Below, one piece after another: positions 8,520 through 16,912 of a stretch of DNA of 64,000 bases. Position 1 is the stretch's first letter. Each line of letters opens with the position of its first letter. The notes under the pieces are model-generated. The model was given only the letters and a program-made list of their open reading frames with translations, was not told where the DNA came from and searched no databases. The stretch lies in NCBI RefSeq assembly GCF_009807035.1, contig NZ_WUBI01000005.1, positions 1-64,000 on the forward strand. Direction: 5' to 3'. The translations under genes were made by a program, and so were the position numbers. The stretch comes from Paenibacillus dendrobii. GTDB lineage: Bacteria; Bacillota; Bacilli; Paenibacillales; Paenibacillaceae.

Positions 8520-9833
8520 TTAATAGTAGCTGCTACCTTCCACAAACTCGAATTCGAAGTCTGCGATTCGGACGATGGTACCTTCAACGGCTCCGCGTTT
8601 GCGCAGTTCCTCGTCAATACCCATATGACGCATCGTACGAGCAAGCTTCAGAATAGCCTCATGCGAGTTCATCTGAATTCTCTTCAGCATCCGCTCGATC
8701 TTCACGCTGTGTACAACATATGCCTCGTTATCCCGCGTGATGGTAAACGAATTGTCTTCTTCCTTCTTATCCAGTTTGTACACTTTTCTTTCCGTCGTTT
8801 CGGCTACTTCTTCGACATGAACTTCTTGTGGTATCGCGTCGAGAATGCCAGCCGCACGGTAAAGAAGCTCCTGAATCCCTTGGCGGGTAAGAGAAGAAAT
8901 CGGCATGATTTCGATGTCCGGTCGCTCGCTCTGAACCTGTTCACGGAATGTGGCCAGATTCTCCTCTGCTCCAGGCATGTCCATCTTATTCGCGGCCACG
9001 ATCTGTGGACGCTCGGCAAGAGCTGCATTGTACAACTCAAGCTCCTGGTTGATCTTCACCCAGTCTTCGAACGGATCACGTCCTTCGGACCCGGCCATAT
9101 CGACGACGTGGATAATAATACGCGTCCGTTCCACATGCCGCAAGAACTCATGCCCGAGGCCCACGCCTTCATGGGCGCCTTCAATCAAACCCGGCAAATC
9201 GGCCATGACAAAACTGCGGCCGTCCCCTACTTCAACCATGCCGAGATTCGGCGTTATCGTTGTAAAATGATACGCACCAATCTTCGGTTCTGCTGCAGAG
9301 ACCACAGACAGCAGGGTAGATTTCCCGACACTCGGAAACCCTACGAGCCCTACATCAGCCATGACTTTAAGTTCCATGACCAGATAGCGCTCCTGGCCTT
9401 CTTCACCATTCTCAGCAATCTCCGGAGCCGGATTCTTCGGCGTGGCAAAGCGGGTGTTACCGCGTCCGCCGCGTCCGCCGCGGGCTACAACGACTTGCTG
9501 GCCATGGCGCACCATATCTGCCAGTACCTCGCCTGTATCATCATCAATTAGCACGGTCCCTGGCGGGATACGTACGATCATATTCTCCGCATTGGCGCCA
9601 TGCTGGCTTTTATTCCGACCCTTGATCCCACGATCAGCTTTGAAATGCCGCTGGTAACGGAAATCCATCAGCGTGCGCAGGCCTTCATCGACGCGGAAAA
9701 TAACATCTCCGCCTTTTCCTCCGTCACCGCCGGCAGGGCCGCCTTCCGGGACGTATTTCTCCCGGCGGAACGCTACGAGACCATCACCGCCGTCTCCGCC
9801 CTTGACGTAAATCTTCGCTTTATCTACAAACAT
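8520..9833 (-). CDS. obgE: Obg-family GTPase
   Basis: An essential GTPase of ribosome assembly and stress/sporulation control. The glycine-rich Obg fold fills about residues 1-158. The G domain follows, with GFPSVGKST (G1), DLPGLIEGA (G3) and NKMD (G4). A C-terminal OCT domain (about 355-430) completes the normal three-domain layout. A start at 9866 is possible in frame, but ATG 9833 has GAAGGTG upstream, matches the family N-terminus (MFVDKAKIYVKGGDGG) and does not overlap spo0B. That gives 437 residues. The co-transcribed spo0B is the B. subtilis arrangement. Confidence 0.95.
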   Translation of the reverse strand: MFVDKAKIYVKGGDGGDGLVAFRREKYVPEGGPAGGDGGKGGDVIFRVDEGLRTLMDFRYQRHFKADRGIKGRNKSQHGANAENMIVRIPPGTVLIDDDTGEVLADMVRHGQQVVVARGGRGGRGNTRFATPKNPAPEIAENGEEGQERYLVMELKVMADVGLVGFPSVGKSTLLSVVSAAEPKIGAYHFTTITPNLGMVEVGDGRSFVMADLPGLIEGAHEGVGLGHEFLRHVERTRIIIHVVDMAGSEGRDPFEDWVKINQELELYNAALAERPQIVAANKMDMPGAEENLATFREQVQSERPDIEIMPISSLTRQGIQELLYRAAGILDAIPQEVHVEEVAETTERKVYKLDKKEEDNSFTITRDNEAYVVHSVKIERMLKRIQMNSHEAILKLARTMRHMGIDEELRKRGAVEGTIVRIADFEFEFVEGSSYY

Positions 9834-9846
9834 GAATTCACCTTCC

Positions 9847-10608
9847 TCATAACTCACACGGCACACGCAATTGAAACGAAGCCTGGGAGGGGTGTAGCTG
9901 CTCCGCTTTCATTCGTTTGCCTTGTACCACATTATATATTTGCTGCTTCAGGATTTCCGGGTCTCCCATCGACCCGTCTCCTTCGAAGCTTACGATAATC
10001 TCCGAACCATCTTGCCGCAGACTGAGAAGCAGTTTGCGGGTATCCCCCCAAGATACTTTTCCGCTATATTGATAAGCGCGAACCGTCTGCATGATTACAG
10101 CAGCCAATTCGGTGCCAACCTGCGGATTCAGCTTATCCAGCTGCATATCCTGATCCACTGCAATTTCCAGCTCCAGGTTACTGTTAGACGTTCGGAACGA
10201 CTGCAGATAGAACACAAGTGACGGGATGCCAAGCTTCGAGATTTTGCTCTCCTGATTCATCCGCTCTTTTATTCTTTCCACACATTGAACGGCTTTATCA
10301 ATTTTTCCGAGTTGAATATAACCATACAGGATCTGCAGGTCATTCATCCAGTCATGCCTGTGATGATTCAGCGTCCGAATGGCCGCCTCCTCAAAGCTCC
10401 GCAGCAGTGCCTGCTGTTCCTGATCACGACGACGGGCAATCACCTTATAGCCTCCTGCCAATACGGCCGCCACCCACAACACCAGAACAATGCTCCAGAT
10501 GAGAGACTTGTCCTGTATAACAAAATATAAAGGTATAGCCACAGATATAGCGAATATAGCCAATAGGGTCTTCCAGGATTTCAATAGCCTCTCCCCGTTC
10601 CTGATCAC
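9847..10608 (-). CDS. spo0B: Spo0B-like sporulation phosphotransferase, membrane-anchored
   Basis: Relays phosphate from Spo0F to Spo0A in the sporulation phosphorelay. The phosphoacceptor is expected at H85 in RHDWMNDLQIL, the family's four-helix hairpin motif. A degenerate ATPase-like half follows. Unlike B. subtilis Spo0B, which is soluble, this protein starts with two hydrophobic segments (about 14-31 and 36-57). Location directly upstream of obgE supports the call. The start shown is GTG at 10608 with poor ribosome binding; a TTG at 10584 has GGGGAGAGG just before it and may be the real start. A -10-like TATACT at 10632-10637 is the best promoter candidate, but its -35 is weak. Confidence 0.8.
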   Translation of the reverse strand: MIRNGERLLKSWKTLLAIFAISVAIPLYFVIQDKSLIWSIVLVLWVAAVLAGGYKVIARRRDQEQQALLRSFEEAAIRTLNHHRHDWMNDLQILYGYIQLGKIDKAVQCVERIKERMNQESKISKLGIPSLVFYLQSFRTSNSNLELEIAVDQDMQLDKLNPQVGTELAAVIMQTVRAYQYSGKVSWGDTRKLLLSLRQDGSEIIVSFEGDGSMGDPEILKQQIYNVVQGKRMKAEQLHPSQASFQLRVPCEL

Positions 10609-10801
10609 CGATCATTCTTACATCAATTACCAGTATAACACAGCAATCGTTGATAGATCATCCATCAGCTGCAAGAAAAACAGGATACTCTTTTTTAGCA
10701 GACGCAAAAATCCTGAGAAGGTTCGGTGAAAGGCCATATTCCGCTCAAAAGAGCCCTATTTGCAATATTCCCACCAACGCTTATATAGACCTCATATATT
10801 T

Positions 10802-10834
10802 AAAAAAAGCCCCCGGCAAGCACTGCCGAAGGCT
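10802..10834 (-). terminator. terminator after rpmA
   Basis: An 11-bp stem with two G-U pairs (10808-10818 with 10824-10834) and seven T on the minus strand. It separates rplU-prp-rpmA from spo0B-obgE, which are continuous in B. subtilis. Confidence 0.85.
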
Positions 10835-10869
10835 CTTTTCGTTACTCCAACCCGTTATGTGAAGACAAC

Positions 10870-11181
10870 TTACGCTTCCACTGCTGCCGCTACCGGAGCG
10901 ACATCAACAGGGTAGACGCTCACTTTTTTGCGATCGCGGCCCCAACGCTCGAATTTCACAACGCCGTCCACTTTTGCAAACAAAGTATCGTCTTTGCCGA
11001 TGCCCACGTTCGTACCAGGATGAATTTTAGTTCCGCGTTGACGAACCAAAATGCTTCCGCCAGTAACGGTTTGTCCGTCAGCACGCTTAACGCCGAGGCG
11101 TTTCGCTTGGCTGTCGCGTCCGTTCTTTGTGGAACCAACACCCTTTTTCGATGCGAACAATTGAAGATTCAACTTTAACAT
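10870..11181 (-). CDS. rpmA: 50S ribosomal protein L27 (with cleavable N-terminus)
   Basis: A 103-residue L27 near the peptidyl-transferase centre. The core KKGVGSTKNGRDSQAKRLGV is typical. It begins MLKLNLQLFASKK, the Firmicutes prepeptide that the protease Prp removes after the phenylalanine (F9), exposing the functional N-terminus. The Prp gene is the next gene upstream. The C-terminus has a short Ala/Val extension. Confidence 0.97.
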   Translation of the reverse strand: MLKLNLQLFASKKGVGSTKNGRDSQAKRLGVKRADGQTVTGGSILVRQRGTKIHPGTNVGIGKDDTLFAKVDGVVKFERWGRDRKKVSVYPVDVAPVAAAVEA

Positions 11182-11198
11182 GTTGTCTACCTCCTTCT

Positions 11199-11531
11199 TT
11201 AAGTAATAACTTCTTTTATTTGAATATACTTCCCGTATGATTCTTCAATCGAATTTAGCATGACAACCATAGACTCGAGCAGCAGCTGTATCTGCTTCCC
11301 AGCATCCCCATTTTCCTTGGAAGGAAGATAGGCGCTTAAAAAGCCGTTGTTCATCCTGCTGTCCATGATGGTTCCGGTTAAAGCTTCCAAGGAATTCACA
11401 GTTCCGATCGTGACCGTCGATACGCCGGCGCACACAATATCTTCACCGTGTTTCGCAAAGTTCGCGTGACCCTTCACCTCAAAGCCATGGATGCTGCCAT
11501 CCTCTTGACGTAGTATGCGCACGTTAATCAA
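11199..11531 (-). CDS. prp: ribosomal-processing cysteine protease Prp
   Basis: A 110-residue protein of the YsxB/Prp family that trims the N-terminus of L27. The catalytic pair is visible as H22 in GHANFAKHG and C34 in DIVCAGVS. It lies between rplU and rpmA, as in other Firmicutes. The start appears to be TTG (11531) with AAGGTG seven bases upstream. It ends 17 bases before rpmA, so enzyme and substrate are made from one message. Confidence 0.92.
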   Translation of the reverse strand: MINVRILRQEDGSIHGFEVKGHANFAKHGEDIVCAGVSTVTIGTVNSLEALTGTIMDSRMNNGFLSAYLPSKENGDAGKQIQLLLESMVVMLNSIEESYGKYIQIKEVIT

Positions 11532-11545
11532 ATCAGTGCACCTTC

Positions 11546-11857
11546 TTACGCCTGGATTTTTTCGATGGTTACTTTAGTGTAAGGTTGACGATGGCCTTGT
11601 TTCTTGTGGTAGTTTTTCTTAGGTTTGTATTTGTATACAACAACCTTTGCACCTTTGCCATGTCTCTCCACTTTTGCAGTTACAGCAGCGCCGGAAACCA
11701 ATGGCGTACCTGCTACCAAACCGTTGTCATTAGATACGGCCAATACACGATCGAAAGTCACGCTTTCGCCGTCGCCCGCATTCAATTTTTCGATGTACAA
11801 TACGTCGCCCTCTTGAACTTTGTATTGTTTACCGCCAGTTTCGATAATTGCGTACAT
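11546..11857 (-). CDS. rplU: 50S ribosomal protein L21
   Basis: A 103-residue L21 beginning MYAIIETGGKQYKVQEGD. An in-frame ATG 18 bases upstream is rejected because the strong AGGAGGTG lies between the two and serves the ATG at 11857. First gene of rplU-prp-rpmA; a leader RNA and promoter lie upstream. Confidence 0.97.
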   Translation of the reverse strand: MYAIIETGGKQYKVQEGDVLYIEKLNAGDGESVTFDRVLAVSNDNGLVAGTPLVSGAAVTAKVERHGKGAKVVVYKYKPKKNYHKKQGHRQPYTKVTIEKIQA

Positions 11858-11977
11858 TTGCTTGCACCTCCTCATGTCTCAGACTCGCCTGATCCAGGTG
11901 GCTGCCCTAAAGCATGCGCTTTTCAACCCGACCGGAGCGGTTACAGCATGTGACAAGCATAAATACCGGACACATAC
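11858..11977 (-). ncRNA. probable L21 leader (r-protein autoregulatory RNA)
   Basis: About 120 transcribed bases lie between the promoter at 11984-12013 and rplU. They contain GC-rich segments able to pair and GGGTTGAAAAGCGCATG just before the ribosome-binding region. Firmicutes rplU messages are known to carry such a leader. I base this on position and length; I have not matched the Rfam covariance model. Confidence 0.45.
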
Positions 11978-11983
11978 TCATAG

Positions 11984-12013
11984 ATATTAACATAACACGT
12001 GCACCGGAGTCAA
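11984..12013 (-). promoter_or_regulatory. promoter of rplU-prp-rpmA
   Basis: -35 TTGACT (12008-12013) and -10 TAATAT (11984-11989), 18 bp apart on the minus strand. The -35 overlaps the rng stop codon, so rplU transcription starts immediately after that gene. Confidence 0.65.
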
Positions 12014-13254
12014 TGGATGCCTAACAGATTTATTTTGCCCGTTCCGTCGCAGGTATCGCATGGCTTCGTAAACAGCATGGCTGTATCGTCACGTACCTTC
12101 TTGCGCGTTAATTCAAGCAGACCAAGCTTGGTCCAACCGACCACGTGGCTTTTCGTACGGTCCTTGCTCATCCCGGCCTCCAGCCTGTCCACCACATCTT
12201 GTCGATGTTGATCCATCTCCATATCAATGAAATCAACGATAATAATGCCGCCGACATCGCGGAGTCTAATGAGCCGGGCAATCTCTTCCGCCGCCAGTAA
12301 ATTGGTACGCGTAACCGTATCCTCCAGGCTGTCTCCGCCGATATACTTGCCTGTATTCACATCCACGACCGTCAGTGCCTCCGTTTGGTCCCAAACGATC
12401 GAACCTCCGCTCTCCAGAATGACTTTTCGTGAAAAGTCCCTCTCCATTTGCTCCTGAATCCCGAAACTCTTGAAAATATGCTCCTGACCATGGTACACCT
12501 TGACCGGCAGATGGCTGCCGTGCGCGATTTCTTCCAGGAACATTTCCGCTTCCTTGGCTTCTTTGGCGCTGTCAATTTGCAGTTCATCCTGCTGCGGGTC
12601 AAACACATCACGAATAAATCGCTGCACAATACTCAGATCCTGATGCAAAAGGGACGGTGCACAGCTCGCGTCGGCACGTTTCTGAATCTTACGCCACTGT
12701 TCACGGAGCAGGCTGAGATCGCCGGCGATAGCCTCGGGATGCTCTTCTTCGGAAACAGTTCTCATAATAATGCCTTCCCCGGCATGACGGATTTCTTCCC
12801 CGAGCATTTTGAGTCGGCTGCGTTCATGTTCTTTGCTCACCTTTTTGGACACCGCCACATAATCGGCATTCGGCATGAACACGACCCATCGTCCCGGAAG
12901 TGAAAAATGCGTGGTTACGCGAGGCCCCTTGCTTCCAAGAGGCTCCTTCATCACCTGAACCACAACCTCCTGACCTACGCGAAGCAGCTCATCAATCGAC
13001 GGTTTCTCTTTGGGCTGCTTGTCCAGATGTGGATGGAGAACATCGTCCACATACAAGAAAGCATTCTTCTTATGACCAATATCTACAAAAGCCGCCTGCA
13101 TGCCCGGTAGAACATTGACGACCCGACCTTTATAAAAGCTTCCTACCAGACTATGATTATGGCTGCGTTCAACCGCAAACTCCACCAGTTTGCCTTCCTC
13201 CATGAGGGCCATCTGCGTCTGCTTCGGTTCACAATGAACTATCATTTGTTTCAT
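12010..13254 (-). CDS. rng: ribonuclease G/E family endoribonuclease
   Basis: A 414-residue RNase G/E homologue that cuts single-stranded RNA in rRNA maturation and mRNA decay. An S1-type RNA-binding domain (about 25-110) is followed by the catalytic region, with the metal-binding aspartates in VVDVNTGKYIGG and IIVDFIDM. A CDTCDGTGKI zinc-link motif lies near the end. There is no long RNase E scaffold tail. The ATG at 13254, with AGGGGTG upstream, is preferred to a start ten codons earlier. B. subtilis lacks this family; its presence beside rplU is known in other Firmicutes. Confidence 0.92.
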   Translation of the reverse strand: MKQMIVHCEPKQTQMALMEEGKLVEFAVERSHNHSLVGSFYKGRVVNVLPGMQAAFVDIGHKKNAFLYVDDVLHPHLDKQPKEKPSIDELLRVGQEVVVQVMKEPLGSKGPRVTTHFSLPGRWVVFMPNADYVAVSKKVSKEHERSRLKMLGEEIRHAGEGIIMRTVSEEEHPEAIAGDLSLLREQWRKIQKRADASCAPSLLHQDLSIVQRFIRDVFDPQQDELQIDSAKEAKEAEMFLEEIAHGSHLPVKVYHGQEHIFKSFGIQEQMERDFSRKVILESGGSIVWDQTEALTVVDVNTGKYIGGDSLEDTVTRTNLLAAEEIARLIRLRDVGGIIIVDFIDMEMDQHRQDVVDRLEAGMSKDRTKSHVVGWTKLGLLELTRKKVRDDTAMLFTKPCDTCDGTGKINLLGIH

Positions 13255-13391
13255 GGCTTCACCCCTGCTAGAAGACATTTCCATTCCATATTACCATGAA
13301 ATCCCCTTTTTTAGCTTATAGCTCGTATTCAATTATTGATCTTGTTTCATGTATTTATTTCATATGGGAGCCTGCTTGCCAAGCATCATCT

Positions 13392-14246
13392 TCATGATGG
13401 GCGGTCAGTGGCGAAATAAGCCGAAATCAGACGCTGCTCCGGAAGCATGGCGATGAGTCCTCCCTGCTTGTTCATTACATAAATGACATGATACTTCTCT
13501 CTTTTAAATAGACGCAAAATACTGTCCAAATGTTTCGCCTGATCGGCAATGATCGGCTGCGCAAATCCCCCTGTCTCCGACCCTCCATACCTTTTTTCCC
13601 GGTTCATGAGAAATCTGGTAAAACGGTACGGCACATGGCGATAGTCGGTCCAGTTTGAGTACAGCAAAAATATTCCGATAAGCAGCAGATTTAATTGTAT
13701 CCTGTTTTCCCCTTGCAAGAAGGGCAATACCGAGAAGAAAACCACGCCAATACTGCCTGCAATGCTGATTCTCGAGGACCAAAGCAGAGTCTCATGGTAA
13801 GGAAAATACAGACTGGCTGCAGCGTGCACGATCTTGCCTCCGTCCAAGGGAAGGATTGGAAGAAGATTAAATAACGCAATCATGCCGTTCCCAAAAATTA
13901 CATAGTTTAAAAATGCTCCATCCCCCGCTCCCCATTCACGAACAAGCAGGGCGGCAACGATCATAAGCAGATTTTGAAGCGGTCCGGCAATCGCAATGCC
14001 GATTTCCTTCCAGGCGGTTAACTCTCCATGGTCCTCCATTTCCACGACGCCACCAAACGGAAGCAACTGAACGGAGCGTATACGCACGCCGAACAGCAGA
14101 GCTGCTGCCATATGCCCAAGCTCATGTATAAAAACAATGGAGAACAAAACGATCAGTTCCAAAAAATGCCCAGTAATCACGGAAAAAAGCATGAGGATAA
14201 CGAAAAATGGATGCAGCGACAACTTGATGCCCCTTATATTAATCAA
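13392..14246 (-). CDS. spoIVFB: SpoIVFB intramembrane metalloprotease
   Basis: A site-2 protease of peptidase family M50 that cleaves pro-sigma-K in the mother cell. The zinc motif HELGH is at 41-45 and the third ligand is in LPLDGG (D135). Several membrane segments surround these, and a C-terminal cytoplasmic domain (about 205-284) follows. The start is TTG at 14246, overlapping the spoIVFA stop by 8 bases, which couples the protease to its regulator. Length (284) matches B. subtilis SpoIVFB. Confidence 0.93.
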   Translation of the reverse strand: MINIRGIKLSLHPFFVILMLFSVITGHFLELIVLFSIVFIHELGHMAAALLFGVRIRSVQLLPFGGVVEMEDHGELTAWKEIGIAIAGPLQNLLMIVAALLVREWGAGDGAFLNYVIFGNGMIALFNLLPILPLDGGKIVHAAASLYFPYHETLLWSSRISIAGSIGVVFFSVLPFLQGENRIQLNLLLIGIFLLYSNWTDYRHVPYRFTRFLMNREKRYGGSETGGFAQPIIADQAKHLDSILRLFKREKYHVIYVMNKQGGLIAMLPEQRLISAYFATDRPS

Positions 14247-15075
14247 TAGGAATCACGTCCGCCGGGTCCACGTAATTGCCGTTCTCTTTCACGGAGAAGA
14301 ATAGGCTCGGCGTTTCCCCTTCCGCTGCGGCCTGAAGATGTCCAACCGCATCGCCGCCTTCAACCCAGTCGTTTTTTTGCAGACGGGTATCAGCCAAGTG
14401 ACCATAAGAAGCCACGATCTTCCCAGTATGCTGAATCGTTACCGTAATGCCGGTATCGGCACTTCCAGTTACATCGATGACACGTCCTGTTTCTACACTT
14501 TTCACCTCAAGCGGGATATTTGAAACCTTGCGCGGGGCAATTTCGACACCCTTTAAGCTCACGGCAAATGCCTGAACGATTTCCCCATCAATGGGCGGGT
14601 ACAACGATTTGGAAGCATTCACTTTAATCGGGGACGTCTGGTTCTGCTTGAAAATCGGAATGAACGTCGGCGCCTTGCCAAAATGGGATTCATACCAAAC
14701 CTCAGCGGCTTGAAAATCCATCTCACGGTTCAGCGACTGCATCACATAATCCTGCACCTTCATGCTCCAAGGCTGGGGAAATTTGAATATGCCCCACACC
14801 AGAACAAAAATGATTGCGCTGAAAAACAAACGCCACATCATTCCCGAGAAGAAGCGGGTTTTATGATGAAACGGGCCGCGGCCCTTGGCTTGCTCTTTTT
14901 TCCACAATTTCTCCGGATCGGGCTCCGGAGCATACGATTCCGGCAACTTTCCTTTATTCCAGAGTTTGGGCGTTTCTTGAACGGGCTGCAGTATCGGCTG
15001 GGCCAGATCCTCGCGAAGCAAAAGATCCTTGATTCTCTCTTCCCTGCGCTGCTTGATGGAGGATTTCGTATCCAT
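14239..15075 (-). CDS. spoIVFA: SpoIVFA, M23-like regulator of SpoIVFB
   Basis: A 278-residue membrane protein that holds SpoIVFB inactive until the forespore signal arrives. It has a charged cytoplasmic N-terminus, one membrane segment (about 79-99) and a C-terminal LytM/M23 domain outside the membrane (about 170-278). The domain keeps YGHL but lacks the first metal-binding His-x-x-x-Asp, so it looks catalytically dead, as expected of SpoIVFA. ATG start with GGGG upstream. No promoter could be placed with confidence in the 115 bases before it. Confidence 0.88.
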   Translation of the reverse strand: MDTKSSIKQRREERIKDLLLREDLAQPILQPVQETPKLWNKGKLPESYAPEPDPEKLWKKEQAKGRGPFHHKTRFFSGMMWRLFFSAIIFVLVWGIFKFPQPWSMKVQDYVMQSLNREMDFQAAEVWYESHFGKAPTFIPIFKQNQTSPIKVNASKSLYPPIDGEIVQAFAVSLKGVEIAPRKVSNIPLEVKSVETGRVIDVTGSADTGITVTIQHTGKIVASYGHLADTRLQKNDWVEGGDAVGHLQAAAEGETPSLFFSVKENGNYVDPADVIPID

Positions 15076-15190
15076 TGCATGATCCCCTTTCGAGGCTTGT
15101 TTTTAATACATTTTATGAGGGGATGTCCCTGTTTTAGAACAAGCCCAGGCCCTTGGAACTGCCATATTTACAAAGACAGAGCGAAACGCC

Positions 15191-15220
15191 AAAAGGAGCC
15201 CCTTCATACGAAGGAGCTCC
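15191..15220 (-). terminator. terminator of the osmoprotectant transporter operon
   Basis: An 11-bp stem with one mismatch (15195-15205 with 15210-15220) and a TTTT tail on the minus strand, just past the last permease gene. Confidence 0.7.
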
Positions 15221-15248
15221 TGCGGAGTCAGATGTGCACCGATAGGCG

Positions 15249-15950
15249 TCAGCCGATATTTTGTATTTTGGCAGGCGCAGGAGCCGCACTGGCCGACTTT
15301 CGTTTGGACAGATCCATTTTTCGCTGCAGAATGCCAAGAACAAGATCCGCAACAATCGCCAGCACCGCAGCAGGTATGGCACCTGCAAAGATCCGAAGAG
15401 AGTTATTGCTGTTCAACCCGGCATATATCTCCCGACCAAGTCCGCCACCGCCCACAAGGGGTGCGATCGTTACGACGCCGATGGCGATGACCGCAGCAAT
15501 ACGAAGACCCGACATGATATAGGTCAGCGAAAGCGGAAAACGCACTTTAACGAGCATTTGGAAGGGGCTCATGCCGATTCCTTTTCCAGACTCCAGATAG
15601 CTGGGATCCACCTGTTTCAACCCTACGTACGTATTGCGCGCGATAGGGTTCAATGAATACAGAAAGAGTCCTACCATGACCGTTTTCGTTCCCAGTCCCA
15701 GCCATAACATGAGCACCACCAGCATGGCCAGGCTCGGTACCACCTGAAGAATGTTCGTTATGAACAAAATGATTTTGGCGGCCCATTTGTTTTTAGAGCA
15801 GAGAATGCCAAGGGGCACCCCGATGATGACTGCAAGCCCCAGGCCGATAACCACCATCGTGATATGCTGGATGAAATACTCCCATAGCATCCCTTTATTC
15901 CGTGATATATAGGACATAAAGTCCGCAAATGTTAAATGTTTATTTTCCAT
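15249..15950 (-). CDS. opuCD: osmoprotectant ABC transporter permease (OpuCD-like)
   Basis: A 233-residue membrane component with about five to six hydrophobic segments and the binding-protein-dependent permease signature (the region around LGREIYAGL). It is one of two permeases in a four-gene OpuB/OpuC-type system for glycine betaine, choline or related solutes. The ATG start has AAAGGAGG upstream and lies 12 bases after the binding-protein gene. Substrate choice cannot be read from sequence. Confidence 0.87.
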   Translation of the reverse strand: MENKHLTFADFMSYISRNKGMLWEYFIQHITMVVIGLGLAVIIGVPLGILCSKNKWAAKIILFITNILQVVPSLAMLVVLMLWLGLGTKTVMVGLFLYSLNPIARNTYVGLKQVDPSYLESGKGIGMSPFQMLVKVRFPLSLTYIMSGLRIAAVIAIGVVTIAPLVGGGGLGREIYAGLNSNNSLRIFAGAIPAAVLAIVADLVLGILQRKMDLSKRKSASAAPAPAKIQNIG

Positions 15951-15962
15951 GCTTACCCTCCT

Positions 15963-16865
15963 TTAGCTTTTCAAGAGGCCCTGCTGCTTCAAGTACGTAA
16001 TTGCAACCTCCCGCTCGCTTTTCTTCTCAATGTCCACCTGATAATTGAGCGATATCATCGTATCCGCATCCAGATGGCCAATTAAAGGCGCTATCGCCTC
16101 CTGAATTTCGGGATGCTTTTTCAGAAGATCCGAACGCAATACCGGGCTTGCATCATATGGAGGGAAGAATTGCTTGTCATCTTGCAGTGTCTGCAATTTG
16201 TAGGCTTTCAGCCGGGAATCCGTAGAATAGGCCAATACGATATCGACCTGCTTATTGGCTACCGCGCTGTACACCAAACTGATTTCCATGGGGAATATCT
16301 GACCGAATTTGATTCCATATGCTTTGGAGAAGGCGGGATATCCATCCGTGCTCCGCTCAAGCCATGTGGTATCTACCCCCAGCTTCATATCCGCCATGTC
16401 TTTTTTGACATCGGAAATTTTGGTATACCCTTTGGATTCGGCAAGATCCTTTCTTACCGTAAACGCGTATGTGTTTTCAAACCCCAAGGGCTTCATCCAA
16501 GTAAAATCGTAGTATTTCTGAAATCCTTCCTGGGCTTCCTTCAAAACCTCTTGGCGTTCTTTGGTTCCGCTGATCGGAAAATGGTTATTGAAAATTTCGC
16601 CGGTATATAATGTCGCCATCTGAACGTCGTTTCTTTTCATCGCATTGATAACCAACGAACTCGACGCCAGATCCGGAATAACGTCCACATTCAGATCGGT
16701 GCGGTCTTCAATCAGGGCTTTATACATTTCAGCCATAATCTTGGTTTCGGTATAGGTTTGTGTTCCGATCGTGATCTCGCTTTGAATCCCGCATGCGGAG
16801 GTTAACGAGGCAAGAACAATCGCGCAGATCAGCATCGGTATCCATTTGAGCTTATTCAGTTTCAT
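15963..16865 (-). CDS. opuCC: osmoprotectant-binding lipoprotein (OpuCC-like)
   Basis: A 300-residue extracellular solute-binding lipoprotein of the OpuAC/OpuCC family. The signal peptide ends in LTSAC, with C25 as the lipidated residue. The mature part begins with the family-typical SEITIGTQTYTETKIMAEM. The frame is open to 16916, but GGGAGG before the ATG at 16865 and the clean signal peptide fix this start, leaving 47 bases after the upstream permease. Confidence 0.88.
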   Translation of the reverse strand: MKLNKLKWIPMLICAIVLASLTSACGIQSEITIGTQTYTETKIMAEMYKALIEDRTDLNVDVIPDLASSSLVINAMKRNDVQMATLYTGEIFNNHFPISGTKERQEVLKEAQEGFQKYYDFTWMKPLGFENTYAFTVRKDLAESKGYTKISDVKKDMADMKLGVDTTWLERSTDGYPAFSKAYGIKFGQIFPMEISLVYSAVANKQVDIVLAYSTDSRLKAYKLQTLQDDKQFFPPYDASPVLRSDLLKKHPEIQEAIAPLIGHLDADTMISLNYQVDIEKKSEREVAITYLKQQGLLKS

Positions 16866-16912
16866 CACGCCTCCCTTGTTCAGTCTGGGTCGCTGGTTCC
16901 AGAAGATCCTAC

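Noticed and set aside
8496..9551. 351-codon plus-strand open frame opposite obgE
   Set aside because: Antisense shadow of Obg; no ribosome-binding site or family resemblance.
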